Positions 50,162 to 61,290 of a DNA stretch of 64,000 nucleotides are shown here, piece by piece; positions within the stretch are counted from its first letter, which is position 1, and the number at the start of each line of letters is the position of its first letter. The position numbers and the translations under genes are program-made. The DNA is taken from NCBI GenBank assembly GCA_002914805.1, contig JXTB01000544.1, forward strand, positions 84,014-148,013, given 5' to 3'. The notes under the pieces were generated by a model that was given only the letters and a program-made list of their open reading frames with translations, searched no databases and was not told where the DNA came from. This DNA comes from Parasponia andersonii (lineage: Eukaryota; Streptophyta; Magnoliopsida; Rosales; Cannabaceae).

Positions 50162-52230
50162 TGTCATAACCAGAGGTCGGGGTCAGTAGTAGAATGGACA
50201 TTTCATAAACTAGTAATACTAGAAATAAATTTTAAAAAAATTCACAAACATTCAAAACCTTTAATTTTTCAAATTGACCTCTATAAAATATTTAGTTGAA
50301 ATAATACCCTTAGTTATGCGTCATTAAATATAGACATTAGTAAAATCAAATATTCTATATTTATGCATGTCCATCTCACACTCAAATATAAACATAGCTT
50401 ATACATATCATATCTAAATCTCACAAATAAACTTAATCAGTTATAATTAAATCCAAATTCCTACTCACGTTTATAGTCTACAAGTCTAGTAGAAATTTAC
50501 TAAAATACAAACAAACTAGTAAGCCTTCAATACTTCATTCTAATTCTTCCTGTTTAAATCACATTGAGAGTCACCTGATGGAAAGAACAGGAGACGGGTG
50601 ATTTAATGCCCAGTAGAGAATCTGTTATAAGTTTTTATAATTAATAAATATACTCATGTTGCAATTCCTATATGGGTAGTAATCTATTCAAAACAATTCA
50701 TAAAATTCAAGTGAAATCATTGTCTAAAGGTTCAAACATTTCAAACTGTTGTAAAACATCATATCAAAACTAATACATACCTATTCAAGCCAGCATATAA
50801 CTACGTATATAATCATGTGATATCTGAGGTATCCTAGTGGATCACCCGTAAGTTCGAGCTACCTATAAAGGTGAGTGTAAGTTCGAGCATACAGCTTGAA
50901 GTATCGTAAATTCAAAAGTCACGCAAGTGTGTTAGTACATACAAATGTCATATGAATGACAGAATAGAGATGCGCACCATTTTTCCTAAATCATAAAATA
51001 ACCATGCAATATTCTTTAATGAAATAAAATTTAGTTCTCAAAACTGAATTCTTAATCCTTTTGGATGTTTTAGAAATTTCAATAGCTTAACGGCCATTTT
51101 TAATCAAAATCCAATTTCCTACAAAAAAAAAAATAGTTCAAAATAGTATATATGACATGCCAACTTGTATAATGTGCCTCCTAGGTAGTTTAAATATCAA
51201 ATCAACTCAAAACTAGATATAAACATATTTTTACAAAATATTTCACGAAATTCTATATTTATTCAAAATATGTATATTCATAAATAAACTAATTTTAGAA
51301 TCAAGTAATCAAATCCCTACCTCAAACGAGTGACTAGATAGCACTGCGGTACAATTAAGGGTATTTGACATCATTTGGTGATCATTCAGCTAGTTGGGAA
51401 TCGTTTTCGAACCCTCGATCATTGTTGTGTAAGTTTAGTTTTCCAATGGAGCTTTAAATCGCGAAATGGACCTCAGTATTGAATTCTAGCACCTAAATTA
51501 GGACTTGGGCCGAAACTTGTCCCCTCGACATGCAAAAAGAGGTAAATTCTGAGTCACTTGATCTCATTTTTCGTATCTGTTTCGAAATATTTTATATATA
51601 TATATCATTTTTCAACATTTTATATGTACATTCCAACAAAAATATTAATTTTACAATCAAACATTCCGATCAAAAAGTCAACTTAAATATACATAAAATT
51701 GTCCAACAAAATCAAAATCAAACTGGGCAACATTGAGTTATGAGACATCTACCAGTAGACTGTCGTGAGGAAACGAATCCACAGCGACTGGTTTAGATGG
51801 TCTGTCATTGCTAGAATCGACGCATATGGCGATTTTTTTCCCGCGGTGTTTTTTGGCTATTGACGATAGATGACAGCTTTTCAGGCGACAAGACTCCAGC
51901 TAAGAAGGGGTCATCGAGGGTGGCAGTTTGGTTGATTGTGGTGGCGGCGCTCGAATCTCGCTGGAGGATCATCAACGAAGGCTCGCCGTGAATTCGGTGT
52001 TTTGCCATTCGAGAGAGAGATTGAAGGGAGGAGAGAAAAAGAGCTGAGAGAAATGAGTAAGCTGGCCACGTGGTACACCACCATTAATAGGCTGTGCAAT
52101 TTTTATAAGTCTACGGTTTTAAAATTTTCATTCATTTTTATTCTTTAAATTTGTAATTTAGTCCCCTCTTTCAAAAAATTTCACACTTTAATCCAAATTC
52201 GAACTTTAATTCTTTTTTATTCAAAATAAA
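50162..52230 (-). mobile_element. LTR-like repeat C, copy 3 (opposite orientation)
   Basis: On the minus strand it ends at 50162 with GACCCCGACCTCTGGTTATGACA-type text. Going back along it, CTCTACTGGGCATTAAATCA and TTTACAACAGTTTGAAATGT match copies 1 and 2. A GC-richer patch (51800-52010) with an ATG frame lies next to a CT-rich run and CCACGTGG, as in copies 1 and 2. Divergence is high, so the copies are old. It ends just upstream of the BAHD promoter. Confidence 0.5.
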
Positions 52231-52447
52231 TGCTACTTCATGCGTAAGTTTTTTTTTTTGGGGGGGGTAAAATATTGATCTCCTAGCATTAGTCTATTAT
52301 AATAAATAATAAATGTATTGTCATACGTGAATCACGATAAAGTCATCGTCGGCTTACAAAGGTTGTCTTAAACGTATGGGGTCCAATGTACGTACTCAAT
52401 ATATAACCTATAAACAGATTTTATATATATGCGGTGGCCTGTATGCC

Positions 52448-52455
52448 TATAAATA
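52448..52455 (+). promoter_or_regulatory. TATA box of the BAHD gene
   Basis: TATAAATA lies 118 bp before the ATG in a typical plant context (CCTATAAATACAAGCC). This predicts a start of transcription near 52480 and a 5' UTR of about 90 bp. Confidence 0.7.
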
Positions 52456-52572
52456 CAAGCCACTCCAATCTCATTTGGTCACAAACACTAGCTAGATCAG
52501 AAAACCACGAATTAAATCTAATTAAGCACTACAACTCTCCCTATTTTCATTTTCCATTTTTTGAAGAAGAAA

Positions 52573-53163
52573 ATGGTTTCAGGAGGTGATGATCGTCATG
52601 ATCGTAATAGCCATATCATTAATATTCATCATCATTTCAAGGTGAAAGTGAGCGAGACAGAGGTGGTGGCCGCTGCTCTTCCTCTACAAGACCACTGGCT
52701 GCCTTTGTCTAACCTCGACCTGCTTTTGCCACCGGTCGACGTGGGAGTCTTCTTTTGCTACGACAACAAGACGAGCAGTACTAGTCCAACATCGACCGGG
52801 GACATGAGCTTCGGAGCCATGGTTAGGCTACTTAAGAAGGCCCTGGCACAGGCCTTGGTCTCCTTCTACGCCTTCGGTGGAGAACTCGTCCGGAATGCCG
52901 AGGGAGAGCCCGAGTTGCTGTGCAACAACGGCGGCGTCGACTTCGTGGTGGCGTCGGCCGATATCGAACTATCCGAGCTCGATTTATACAACCCGGGCGC
53001 CTCCGTCGAGGGCAAATTGGTGCCCGCCAAGAAGCGGGGCGTCCTGGCTGTGCAGGTTAATTTGTTGTTTTTCTACTACTACTAAAGATAGTATCTTGTA
53101 ATCTCTTGGATGAAGCACATGTGTGAGTAAAAAAGAAAACATGAAAAATTTCAGACAAATATC

Positions 53164-53197
<34 letters not shown>

Positions 53198-54374
53198 GTA
53201 TTGGTGATGAATATGATAGTTAAGCGAGACAATAATCCAGAATTTGTAGTACTTGCGTGCTTTTTTGTCATGTTACAATATATACCAAGATATTTTCTAT
53301 AACTATATATGTCGTCATGAGAAAAATGAAGGATATAGAAGAGAGGATTTTTATTGAAATTAATATTAATTTTAATTAAATTAAGTAATTTATTAATTGA
53401 TTTCTGATCATTTGTAGGCAACTGAGCTCAAGTGTGGAGGGATAGTGGTGGCATGCACATTCGACCACCGCATAGCCGACGCCTACTCCGCTAATATGTT
53501 CCTCATCTCATGGGCCCACATGGCTCAATCCAAGCCCTTCTCCCTCCTCCCCTCCTTCCGCCGCTCCCTCCTCAACCCCCGCCACCCCGCCGGCCGCCAC
53601 GTCGACTCGTCCCTCGACGACATGTACGCCCCCATCACCGCCCTCCCGCCTCCCACCGTCGGCGAATCAGACCACCTCGTCAGCCGGATATACCACGTCA
53701 AGGCGGAGCGGCTGGAGGAGCTCCAAGCTCTTGCCGGCTCCAACGGCCGCCATAAGTGGCCGACTAAGCTCGAATCCTTTAGCGCATTCCTATGGAAGAT
53801 GGTGGCCAAATGCGCCGCCTCCGACGGCCCGGAGAAGGTCTGCAAGATGGGGGTGGTGGTGGACGGGCGGCGGCGGCTAAGCCGGGCAGCGGAGGCGATG
53901 GATTCGTACTTCGGAAACGTTCTCTCGATTCCGTTTGGGGGGAAGAGAGTGGAGGAGCTGGCGGAGAAGCCGCTGAGCTGGGTAGCCGGAGAAGTGCACG
54001 AGTTTTTGGAAGTTGCAGTCACGGAGGAGCACTTCTTGGGGCTTATAGACTGGGTGGAGGCCCACCGTCCGGTGCCAGGTCTGGCGAAGATATACTGCCG
54101 GGGGAGCGAAGCCGGGCCGGCATTTGTGGTGTCCTCCGGGCAGCGCTTTCCGGTGTCGGAGATCGATTTCGGGTGGGGGAAGCCGGTTTTTGGGTCGTAC
54201 CATTTCCCTTGGGGTGGCGACTCCGGGTACGTGATGCCAATGCCGAGCCCCGCCGGGAACGGTGACTGGGTGGTTTACATGCATTTGCTGAAGAAGCAAG
54301 TTCAGCTCATAGAGGAGGAGGCTGCTCATGTTTTTAGACCCTTTACTTTTGATTACGTCCTTAATAATAAATAA
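52573..54374 (+). CDS. BAHD acyltransferase, coniferyl alcohol/hydroxycinnamoyl type
   Basis: Soluble acyl-CoA-dependent transferase that puts an acyl group on an alcohol or amine. Exons 52573-53055 and 53418-54374 give 479 aa, slightly longer than the usual 430-460. The single intron sits just before the catalytic motif, where many BAHD genes have one. The ATG at 52573 is the first in frame after the TATA box. The N-terminus has an extra Asp/His-rich stretch ([16 protein letters not shown]). The catalytic HRIAD (HXXXD) is at 178-182 and the structural DFGWG at 411-415, both intact. The stretch [19 protein letters not shown] and the following [15 protein letters not shown] resemble coniferyl alcohol acyltransferase-like enzymes, but substrate cannot be read from sequence. 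Exon 2 is strikingly GC-rich against its AT-rich flanks. Confidence 0.92.
53163..53199. repeat. (AAT)n microsatellite in the BAHD intron
   Basis: Run of about a dozen AAT units in the only intron of the BAHD gene; likely length-polymorphic. Confidence 0.85.
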
Positions 54375-55201
54375 GTATTAATAATACAATATTATTTAAC
54401 TAATTCGGTATGTATTGTAATGAAAATAATTTAAGCATTATAAAGAGTCGAGGTCTTGAGTACGTGTGAACGAGTTTGGGTTGTTATTTTTTAAAAAATT
54501 TATAGTTAGTTATGGTTATTAGTTAAGTTCTATTTTTTTAAAAGAATTATAGTTTTTTTTTTTTTCTAGTTGATCTTTTCCTAATTAATTTGATTTTCTT
54601 TGCAATTGTTTGATATATATATATATATATAATTTAATTTGACTAATCTCGCGAAGTATACTCAGAAAGAAAGTTATGGATCGGGAAATTAAATACAAAA
54701 CCAAAATTAAGATTTAAAAGAGAAAAATTGACTTTCATGCGTACATAAACTGTATGTGAAAATTGAAAATTTTTTAATCTAGTAACCTAGATCTATAATT
54801 TTATGTTTTTGTCTAATTCGTGACCCCAAAATGTACGCCATGCAGTAGTTGTCTCGATGGAAAAATGAAAGCGGTAACTTTTAACAATGTTAGACAAAAA
54901 AAAAATAAAAATACTAAATTTGCAAAATTAAAGATCTATCTACATAGAGTTAACCTTTTTAACTTTTATATCTAATGAGTGGTTTCTACTGTGTAATTTC
55001 CAAGTTTGTTTATAATGCAAAAGATTAAGTAGCTATGTTCGCCTATGATTTTCACTTTTATTTAAAAAATTTCTAAGAGCCTAAAATGACATTTTTATGT
55101 AGAAGCACATCATAATCTGAAAACTAAAGCTATGCATGGTTACTTTAGATATCTAATCATACCTTATTTTTCTAGGCATTTCTTAAAATATACCTATATA
55201 T
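54375..55201. other. BAHD 3' UTR and spacer
   Basis: AT-rich after the TAA stop. A (TA)n run lies near 54613-54631. No further gene seen. Confidence 0.55.
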
Positions 55202-55415
55202 CACCAATCTATTTTTATTTTTACCTATCCAATATTGTTTTGTCTAATCAAAAAATCTTTACACACGTCTTTTTATTCTAAAAGATATAAGAAAAAATAT
55301 TAAATAATAAATATTTATTTTTATTATTTTTTTAGAATTATTCAAATTGTAGTAGTTGTTACATAATCAAAAAAATATTTATAGAGAGATAAAAAATAAA
55401 ATTACTATTTGATTG

Positions 55416-55419
<4 letters not shown>
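55202..55419. mobile_element. MITE family A, copy 4 (inverted and diverged)
   Basis: Left end CACCAATCTATTTTTATTTT followed by ACCTATCC; right end, reverse complemented, CCAATCAAATAGTAATTTTA. Flanks are TATATA on both sides. Its middle resembles the reverse complement of copy 3 (AAAAATATTAAATAATAAAT). Confidence 0.6.

Positions 55420-55420
<1 letters not shown>

Positions 55421-55453
<33 letters not shown>
55421..55453. repeat. (TA)n microsatellite
   Basis: TA run adjoining MITE copy 4. Confidence 0.8.
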
Positions 55454-55455
<2 letters not shown>

Positions 55456-55527
55456 CCCACCGCAGTTTTAGTCTTTTAGACGTGGCATTTACGAATGGAA
55501 AAAAAAAAAAAAAAAAAAAAAAAAAAN

Positions 55528-56820
55528 TATATTAAACGTGATTTTGATTAATTCTAAGCATATTTATAGAAGTAAAATTAAATTAAGTAGTGCATAATCG
55601 TATTAAATTAGAATAATCGTGTTAATTTTGAATAATCATATCAAACGGGTCATAATATGACACATGACACGTTTATTAAACAGGTTACATGTATCATGTC
55701 ATGTTACACGTGTATTAATCGTGTCGTGTTCGGATTTAAATTTTTGACACGTTTATTAATTATGTCGTGTTCGAATTAAATTTATCGTGTCGATCCGAAC
55801 ACGACACAATACCACGAATTGCTAGCCCTACTTAGCAGGGATATTTTTCTACAAATGGAATCCCACCGCAGTTTTAGTCTTTTAGACGTGGCATTTACGA
55901 ATGAAAAAAAAAAAAAAGAAGCCAATGATATGATGATTTGAAAGGCGATGATATATGACAAGGACCCATTTACATTGGTTCGTTGTTTTGCTTTGAATTT
56001 AGATTCGATCGGATTAAGAGAAAACTCCAAATTGTGAGTGAGAGGTTTCAACTATACTTTTCAATTATTATCTTTGGTTCAATAAAAGCAAAAATTCTCT
56101 CAAAAAGTAAAAGTATAGTTAGGTACTACCCGAGTTTATATGTATATATATATATAAGCGAAAAATCTCTCAAAAAGTATATATATTTTCGCTTATATAT
56201 ATATACATATAAACTCGGGTAGTACCTAACTATACTTTTACTTTTTGAGAGAATTTTTGCTTTTATTGAACCAAAGATAATAATTGAAAAGTATAGTTGA
56301 AACCTCTCACTCACAATTTGGAGTTTTCTCTTAATCCGATCGAATCTAAATTCAAAGCAAAACAACGAACCAATGTAAATGGGTCCTTGTCATATATCAT
56401 CGCCTTTCAAATCATCATATCATTGGCTTCTTTTTTTTTTTTTTCATTCGTAAATGCCACGTCTAAAAGACTAAAACTGCGGTGGGATTCCATTTGTAGA
56501 AAAATATCCCTGCTAAGTAGGGCTAGCAATTCGTGGTATTGTGTCGTGTTCGGATCGACACGATAAATTTAATTCGAACACGACATAATTAATAAACGTG
56601 TCAAAAATTTAAATCCGAACACGACACGATTAATACACGTGTAACATGACATGATACATGTAACCTGTTTAATAAACGTGTCATGTGTCATATTATGACC
56701 CGTTTGATATGATTATTCAAAATTAACACGATTATTCTAATTTAATACGATTATGCACTACTTAATTTAATTTTACTTCTATAAATATGCTTAGAATTAA
56801 TCAAAATCACGTTTAATATA
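55528..56820. repeat. Long near-perfect inverted repeat (arms about 640 bp)
   Basis: Sequence from 55528 to about 56164 is repeated in reverse complement from about 56186 to 56820, centred on 56174. The arms are almost identical; I noticed only a 2-bp difference in a TA run and small changes in an A/T run. The loop is about 20 bp and contains a second copy of a CTCTCAAAAAGTA word. The outer 300 bp of each arm belongs to the hAT-type MITE whose complete copy is at 56518-57063. The left end abuts an A run and an ambiguous base at 55527. Mirror-image open frames in the two arms are a result of the symmetry, not genes. Confidence 0.95.
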
Positions 56821-57063
56821 TTAAAATATTAATAAATGTGTCGTATTAGTGTCGTGTTGACACGAAAATGACATGTTTAATTAAACGAGTTACACGGGTC
56901 ATTTTCAGGTTAAGCGGGTTAACTCGAAATCTACCTATTTATTATTCGTGTTACACGTGTCAACCCGAAATTGCCACGAAAATTAAATGAGTCACCCAAA
57001 CCCGTTTATTTCGTGTCGTTTTCGAGTCGTATCATCGTGTTGTGTAGAAAATTGTCAGCCCTA
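56518..57063. mobile_element. hAT-type MITE with 8-bp target duplication
   Basis: Ends are TAGGGCTAGCAATT and, reverse complemented, TAGGGCTGACAATT. They are flanked by CTGCTAAG on the left and CTACTAAG on the right, an 8-bp duplication with one mismatch, the length used by hAT elements. The 546-bp interior is built from repeated CACGACAC / GTGTCGTGT words and has no frame. A partial inverted copy (55528-55830) with the same flank forms the outer part of the large inverted repeat. Confidence 0.8.
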
Positions 57064-57268
57064 CTACTAAGATATGGATATGGCCAGAGTGCTACCTATA
57101 CTTTTCTTTTTTGTTGATGAGATGTAGTTATGTACGAATTTTGAAGATTTTTGTGGAAGTGAAAAACACTACCAAAAAAATTTCTTAGGATATAACAGGT
57201 GATATAGAGACCGCATGATGCAACGGAATCATTTTGTCTCAAATTGGTGTTTTATTTTCTCCCATTAC

Positions 57269-59094
57269 TGTTAAGATATAATGATGATGAATATTTCCTT
57301 AATATATGTTGGAATTAAAATGATTTTTGCAGCGGAATTGGCCCAGGAACATTCAAAAAATTTCTCGAAACAATTGACTATATGAGTGCATAGTATTAAT
57401 TCATAGCAAATAGGAACATACAAAGAGAATAGATCTAATACCTTTTGTAGCCCATCGGCGGATCCTAGATTTACTGTCTTCTCAACCACGATCTTCCAAT
57501 TCAAGCCTCATGCACAACTGGATGAGCGTGTGGGCGTTGCGTACAATTTCTTAAAATCACACTTTAGGCCCTTACAATTTTCTCAACACATGAGATTGCA
57601 AGGGTTTGTTCTATAGAGAATATGAAGACTCTCTTCTTTTTCTCTGTAATTTTTGGAGGCTCAGTAGTAAATAATACGTAGTCTTTCTCTTTCTTTTTCA
57701 GCTAGAATTTTCTTTATATATATATATATATATTTATTAAACTATTTAATAAATACATTAATATATTAATCAAATCAATATATATATATATATTAACCTT
57801 AAAAGAAACGTTAGTTTACCTTTTTCCATTTTATAAAGGTAAAATTTTATAAATATATATCTATTTAATCTAATTAATATATATATATATATATATATAA
57901 ACTAGCAGATAATTCACTCATTCAAGAAAGAGTGTTTTATTTTTAGTCAGTTTCCCAATTTTTATTTATCTAATTATCTGATAATTAGATATTTTAAATT
58001 CAAAATTTAAACAAATTAGGAAATTTATCTCTCCATAAATTTAAATTAATTAATTAATTAATAACAATTAGTAATTACATATAGATAAACTATTTATCTA
58101 GACAAAATGTGCAGTAACAGAAATAATCTAATATCCAGAGGTGGAATTGGGAACTTATGGACCTGTAATTCAAGCTCCAATAAATTATGACAATTAATTA
58201 AACTTTTTAATTAATTTGTCTAATTTATTAATTCCAGTATTACTTCACTAAAAATCCGGAATTGCACTCTTGAAATTATAGAATTAATTTACTCAGAAAA
58301 CAGTGAGCAGTCCATCGATTTAATCATTACATGTAGTTCAATCCTCTATAGACAATTTATAATTGGAGCTAGGTTATATTCCTTTTACCTCTCTAATTAC
58401 ATCTTTATCCTTGTGTACTATTGATTCTCTAATGAATGATTAATTTATAAATTTATTATAAATTGAGTACTCAAACTGTTCAAGTCCTGAATCAATACAC
58501 TAGAAAATTATCTTTCTAGCTTCCTAATGGAAGGAATGTAAATTACATTCCCAGCTACTCATCTCATCATCTCCCAAGATACAAGTATTTCTATTTATTT
58601 AAAAACAAACCTTTAACAAGTATGTCAAAGAACATAATGTTATAAATAGGAGCCTATAACTACTCAGGATTAAAATTGATCTAAATATGATCATCTAGTG
58701 ACATTATTTAAACTCTCAACAGTTAACGAAATTTATGTGAGATTCAAATCATATCTGGTCCAGTCCTATATAATCAAATTATATAAAGTACCTACATTAT
58801 GATGTCAACACATCAATAATCCGGATAAGACTATTACGTTCTCAATGTTAATGGATCGTACTAATAATATTTAATTAAAGATCTCAAACTTTAATTAATT
58901 ATTACGGACTATATTTAATTTATTATCCATAAATTTAATCATCATGCTTATATACTAAATTTATGGTCACATAAATAAAATAAAGATTTTCTAATATTTA
59001 ATGACATACCAATTATACACAAATTCAAATAAAAAAAATATTATTTTGTTAATTCAACAAATATTCAAAATACACGTACTTTTAAGACTTAACA
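57269..59094. mobile_element. Probable solo LTR
   Basis: The 1.8-kb block starts TGTTAAG and ends CTTAACA, a 7-bp inverted TG...CA pair typical of LTR ends. It contains the passage AATGATTTTTGCAGCGGAAT near its left side, a phrase common in a group of plant copia-type LTRs. Long AT-rich tracts and TA microsatellites (57718-57731, 57778-57793, 57880-57898) fill it. No gag or pol lies beside it. I could not find a matching 5-bp target duplication, so the borders are provisional. Confidence 0.4.
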
Positions 59095-60597
59095 GTAAAT
59101 AACTAGGAATCTCCACCTCGTCTCAGAATAATCACACGATAGTAGTGGTCAGTGAAGAACTATAGCTATAACTATAGGCAAAGGATGTAAAAGAGAAGAT
59201 AAAATGGAAGTGAACTCGAAATGTTGTATTTATGGTCAAGATGAAGTAGGGCAAAGCGGTACCTGGTCCTCCACGTGTTGCCCACATGGTCGTATAGCGG
59301 ACTGAGTGGTGTAGACAAGTTCTGGCCAGCGTAGAGGCGACACAATCTGCAACCATCATTGGCTTTGAAGTTTGATTTAATTATTCCCAAATTATAATGA
59401 CTACTGTAAGGCACATTGATACAAGTTATATAACTCATCTTCATCTATGGTTTCAGAGATATGGTAAATCTGTCAAAGAATTTTTTTCAAATGTAAAATT
59501 AAATTGTGTTGTTATTTACTTTGTGATATGATTATGAAGTATTATCTTATCTACTTCTTCATCAGTGTATGATGACATAATGTTGCGTTTGATATAATAT
59601 AACTACGTCAAAATAAAATTCCAATTATGAGCACCATTTCCATAATATATTTTAATTTATGGACACATCCATGTATAATTGAAGATAATGAGAAATGAAA
59701 AGATCTATTTAACTTTCAATGAAATGAAGGTAAGTTTATGTTGATATTTTTAAATTTGTGTTAATATATTATCTAGGTTTTTAAATTTATGTTGAAACAA
59801 ATAAGAATTAGAAATAATTAATTATTATTGATTCTTAAGCTACATATTTAATATTTTTGGTTACATGAAAAAGATAATTAAAGAATATTAAATGAAAAAT
59901 TCAGATACGACAAGCATGCAGTGGGACCCATCACAACTCTAAATAATAAATTTTTTTAAAAAAAAAAAAACTTAAAAAGAAAAAGAAGTTAAAAACAAAT
60001 CAAAATAATTAAAAATAATAATAATAAAATAGGAAGCAAGCAGGATGGCAGTGGACACAGTTCCTAAGCCCATCCATGTTGACTAATAGATATATACGAT
60101 GGGAACTATAAATCTCGCTTAAATGCCAACTTATAAAATATAGCTATGTGCATATGTAAATATTAAGTAAGTTACTTTCGCACCTTTAAACAGAAGTCAG
60201 TTACTTTAGTGGTGTTCAAATTTACAAACTTCATGCATGCATATGTGCATAATATTTGATTCTGTTACAATTGGAACCTTACAAATTATTGTAAATTATT
60301 AGTCTGCTTAATATTACGTACATGCCACAGTTTCTTTTAATTGACTTTTCTGAAAAAAGTAGTCGCAGCTCTCCGAAATTGTATCCCATGCTCAACTCCA
60401 TAGAAAAGCATTTTGAGTTACACCTGTCCAATGGAGAAAATTAATTGAGTAAGAAGTTAATGAAAAAATTTAGCAGGACCCATTCAAAGCGTGATAAAAA
60501 TTGAATAGTCGTCACATGCAACCAAAAAAAAAAAAAAAAAAAAAGCCAGCCCTAGAAGACTACAATGAGAATGAATACTGCTCCTCAATCAGAGCAA
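59095..60597. other. AT-rich spacer, no gene supported
   Basis: Minus-strand frames at 59132-59444 overlap each other and have no domain. A CATAAATACAA word on the minus strand near 59224-59234 and a CACGTG at about 59273 look promoter-like, but no gene follows. An A run lies at about 60523-60544. Confidence 0.5.
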
Positions 60598-60601
60598 GAC
60601 A

Positions 60602-60647
<46 letters not shown>

Positions 60648-60651
60648 TGTC
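60598..60651. repeat. 54-bp perfect palindrome with a TA core
   Basis: GACATTTTAAT on the left and ATTAAAATGTC on the right surround a (TA)n core, so the whole stretch equals its own reverse complement. It could extrude as a cruciform or be a minimal foldback. Confidence 0.9.
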
Positions 60652-61121
60652 TAGGTTTTATGTACATGCCTAAGGCACGTACACCCGTTTCTTAATCAAA
60701 TTATTATTAAAAAAACAACCAATTAAATAATTAAGTAATTAATATCATCGTAATATGATATAAGTGACGGTAACTTTGTTCTAAAAATAACATTTTAAAG
60801 ATACTATTTTCTAAAATTAAAATACTGGATTTGTTATTTATTTCATAACATGATAAAAGTTCTTTTTTTTTTGATACTGCTAAAAGGAATATATAAAAAA
60901 ATATATATACTAAATGTGATAGATTAATAATCTAAAATTTACGCTTATTATATATTAAATCTAGTAAATATACTCCCAATTCCTATGTAATTTTTCTATC
61001 AAAAATCCAATTTAATGTAAGAGATATCTCGAGCAGTGATTTAGTAGTTAATTCAGGATAGACTAAACTTTTGTATAAAAATGAATTTATCTTATAATTT
61101 AATTAAAAGATAAACTTGATG

Positions 61122-61172
<51 letters not shown>

Positions 61173-61252
61173 ATTCTAGGCAAAACTCCAGATAAAACTA
61201 AGCTCATTTACTCAGCTCACGAAGGAAAAAAAAAAAAAAATAAAAAAAAAAA

Positions 61253-61290
<38 letters not shown>

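Noticed and set aside
53510-54329. Several long frames on both strands inside BAHD exon 2
   Set aside because: They come from the high GC content of the exon. Only the frame with HRIAD and DFGWG makes a protein family.
55782-56566. Two identical 89-codon frames on opposite strands (and a second pair of 79 codons)
   Set aside because: They are mirror images created by the inverted repeat; they cross the A/T run and MITE sequence and resemble no protein family.
59132-59444. Possible minus-strand gene start with TATA-like and CACGTG words
   Set aside because: The two overlapping frames have no family resemblance and lead into the LTR-like block; no downstream exon is visible.
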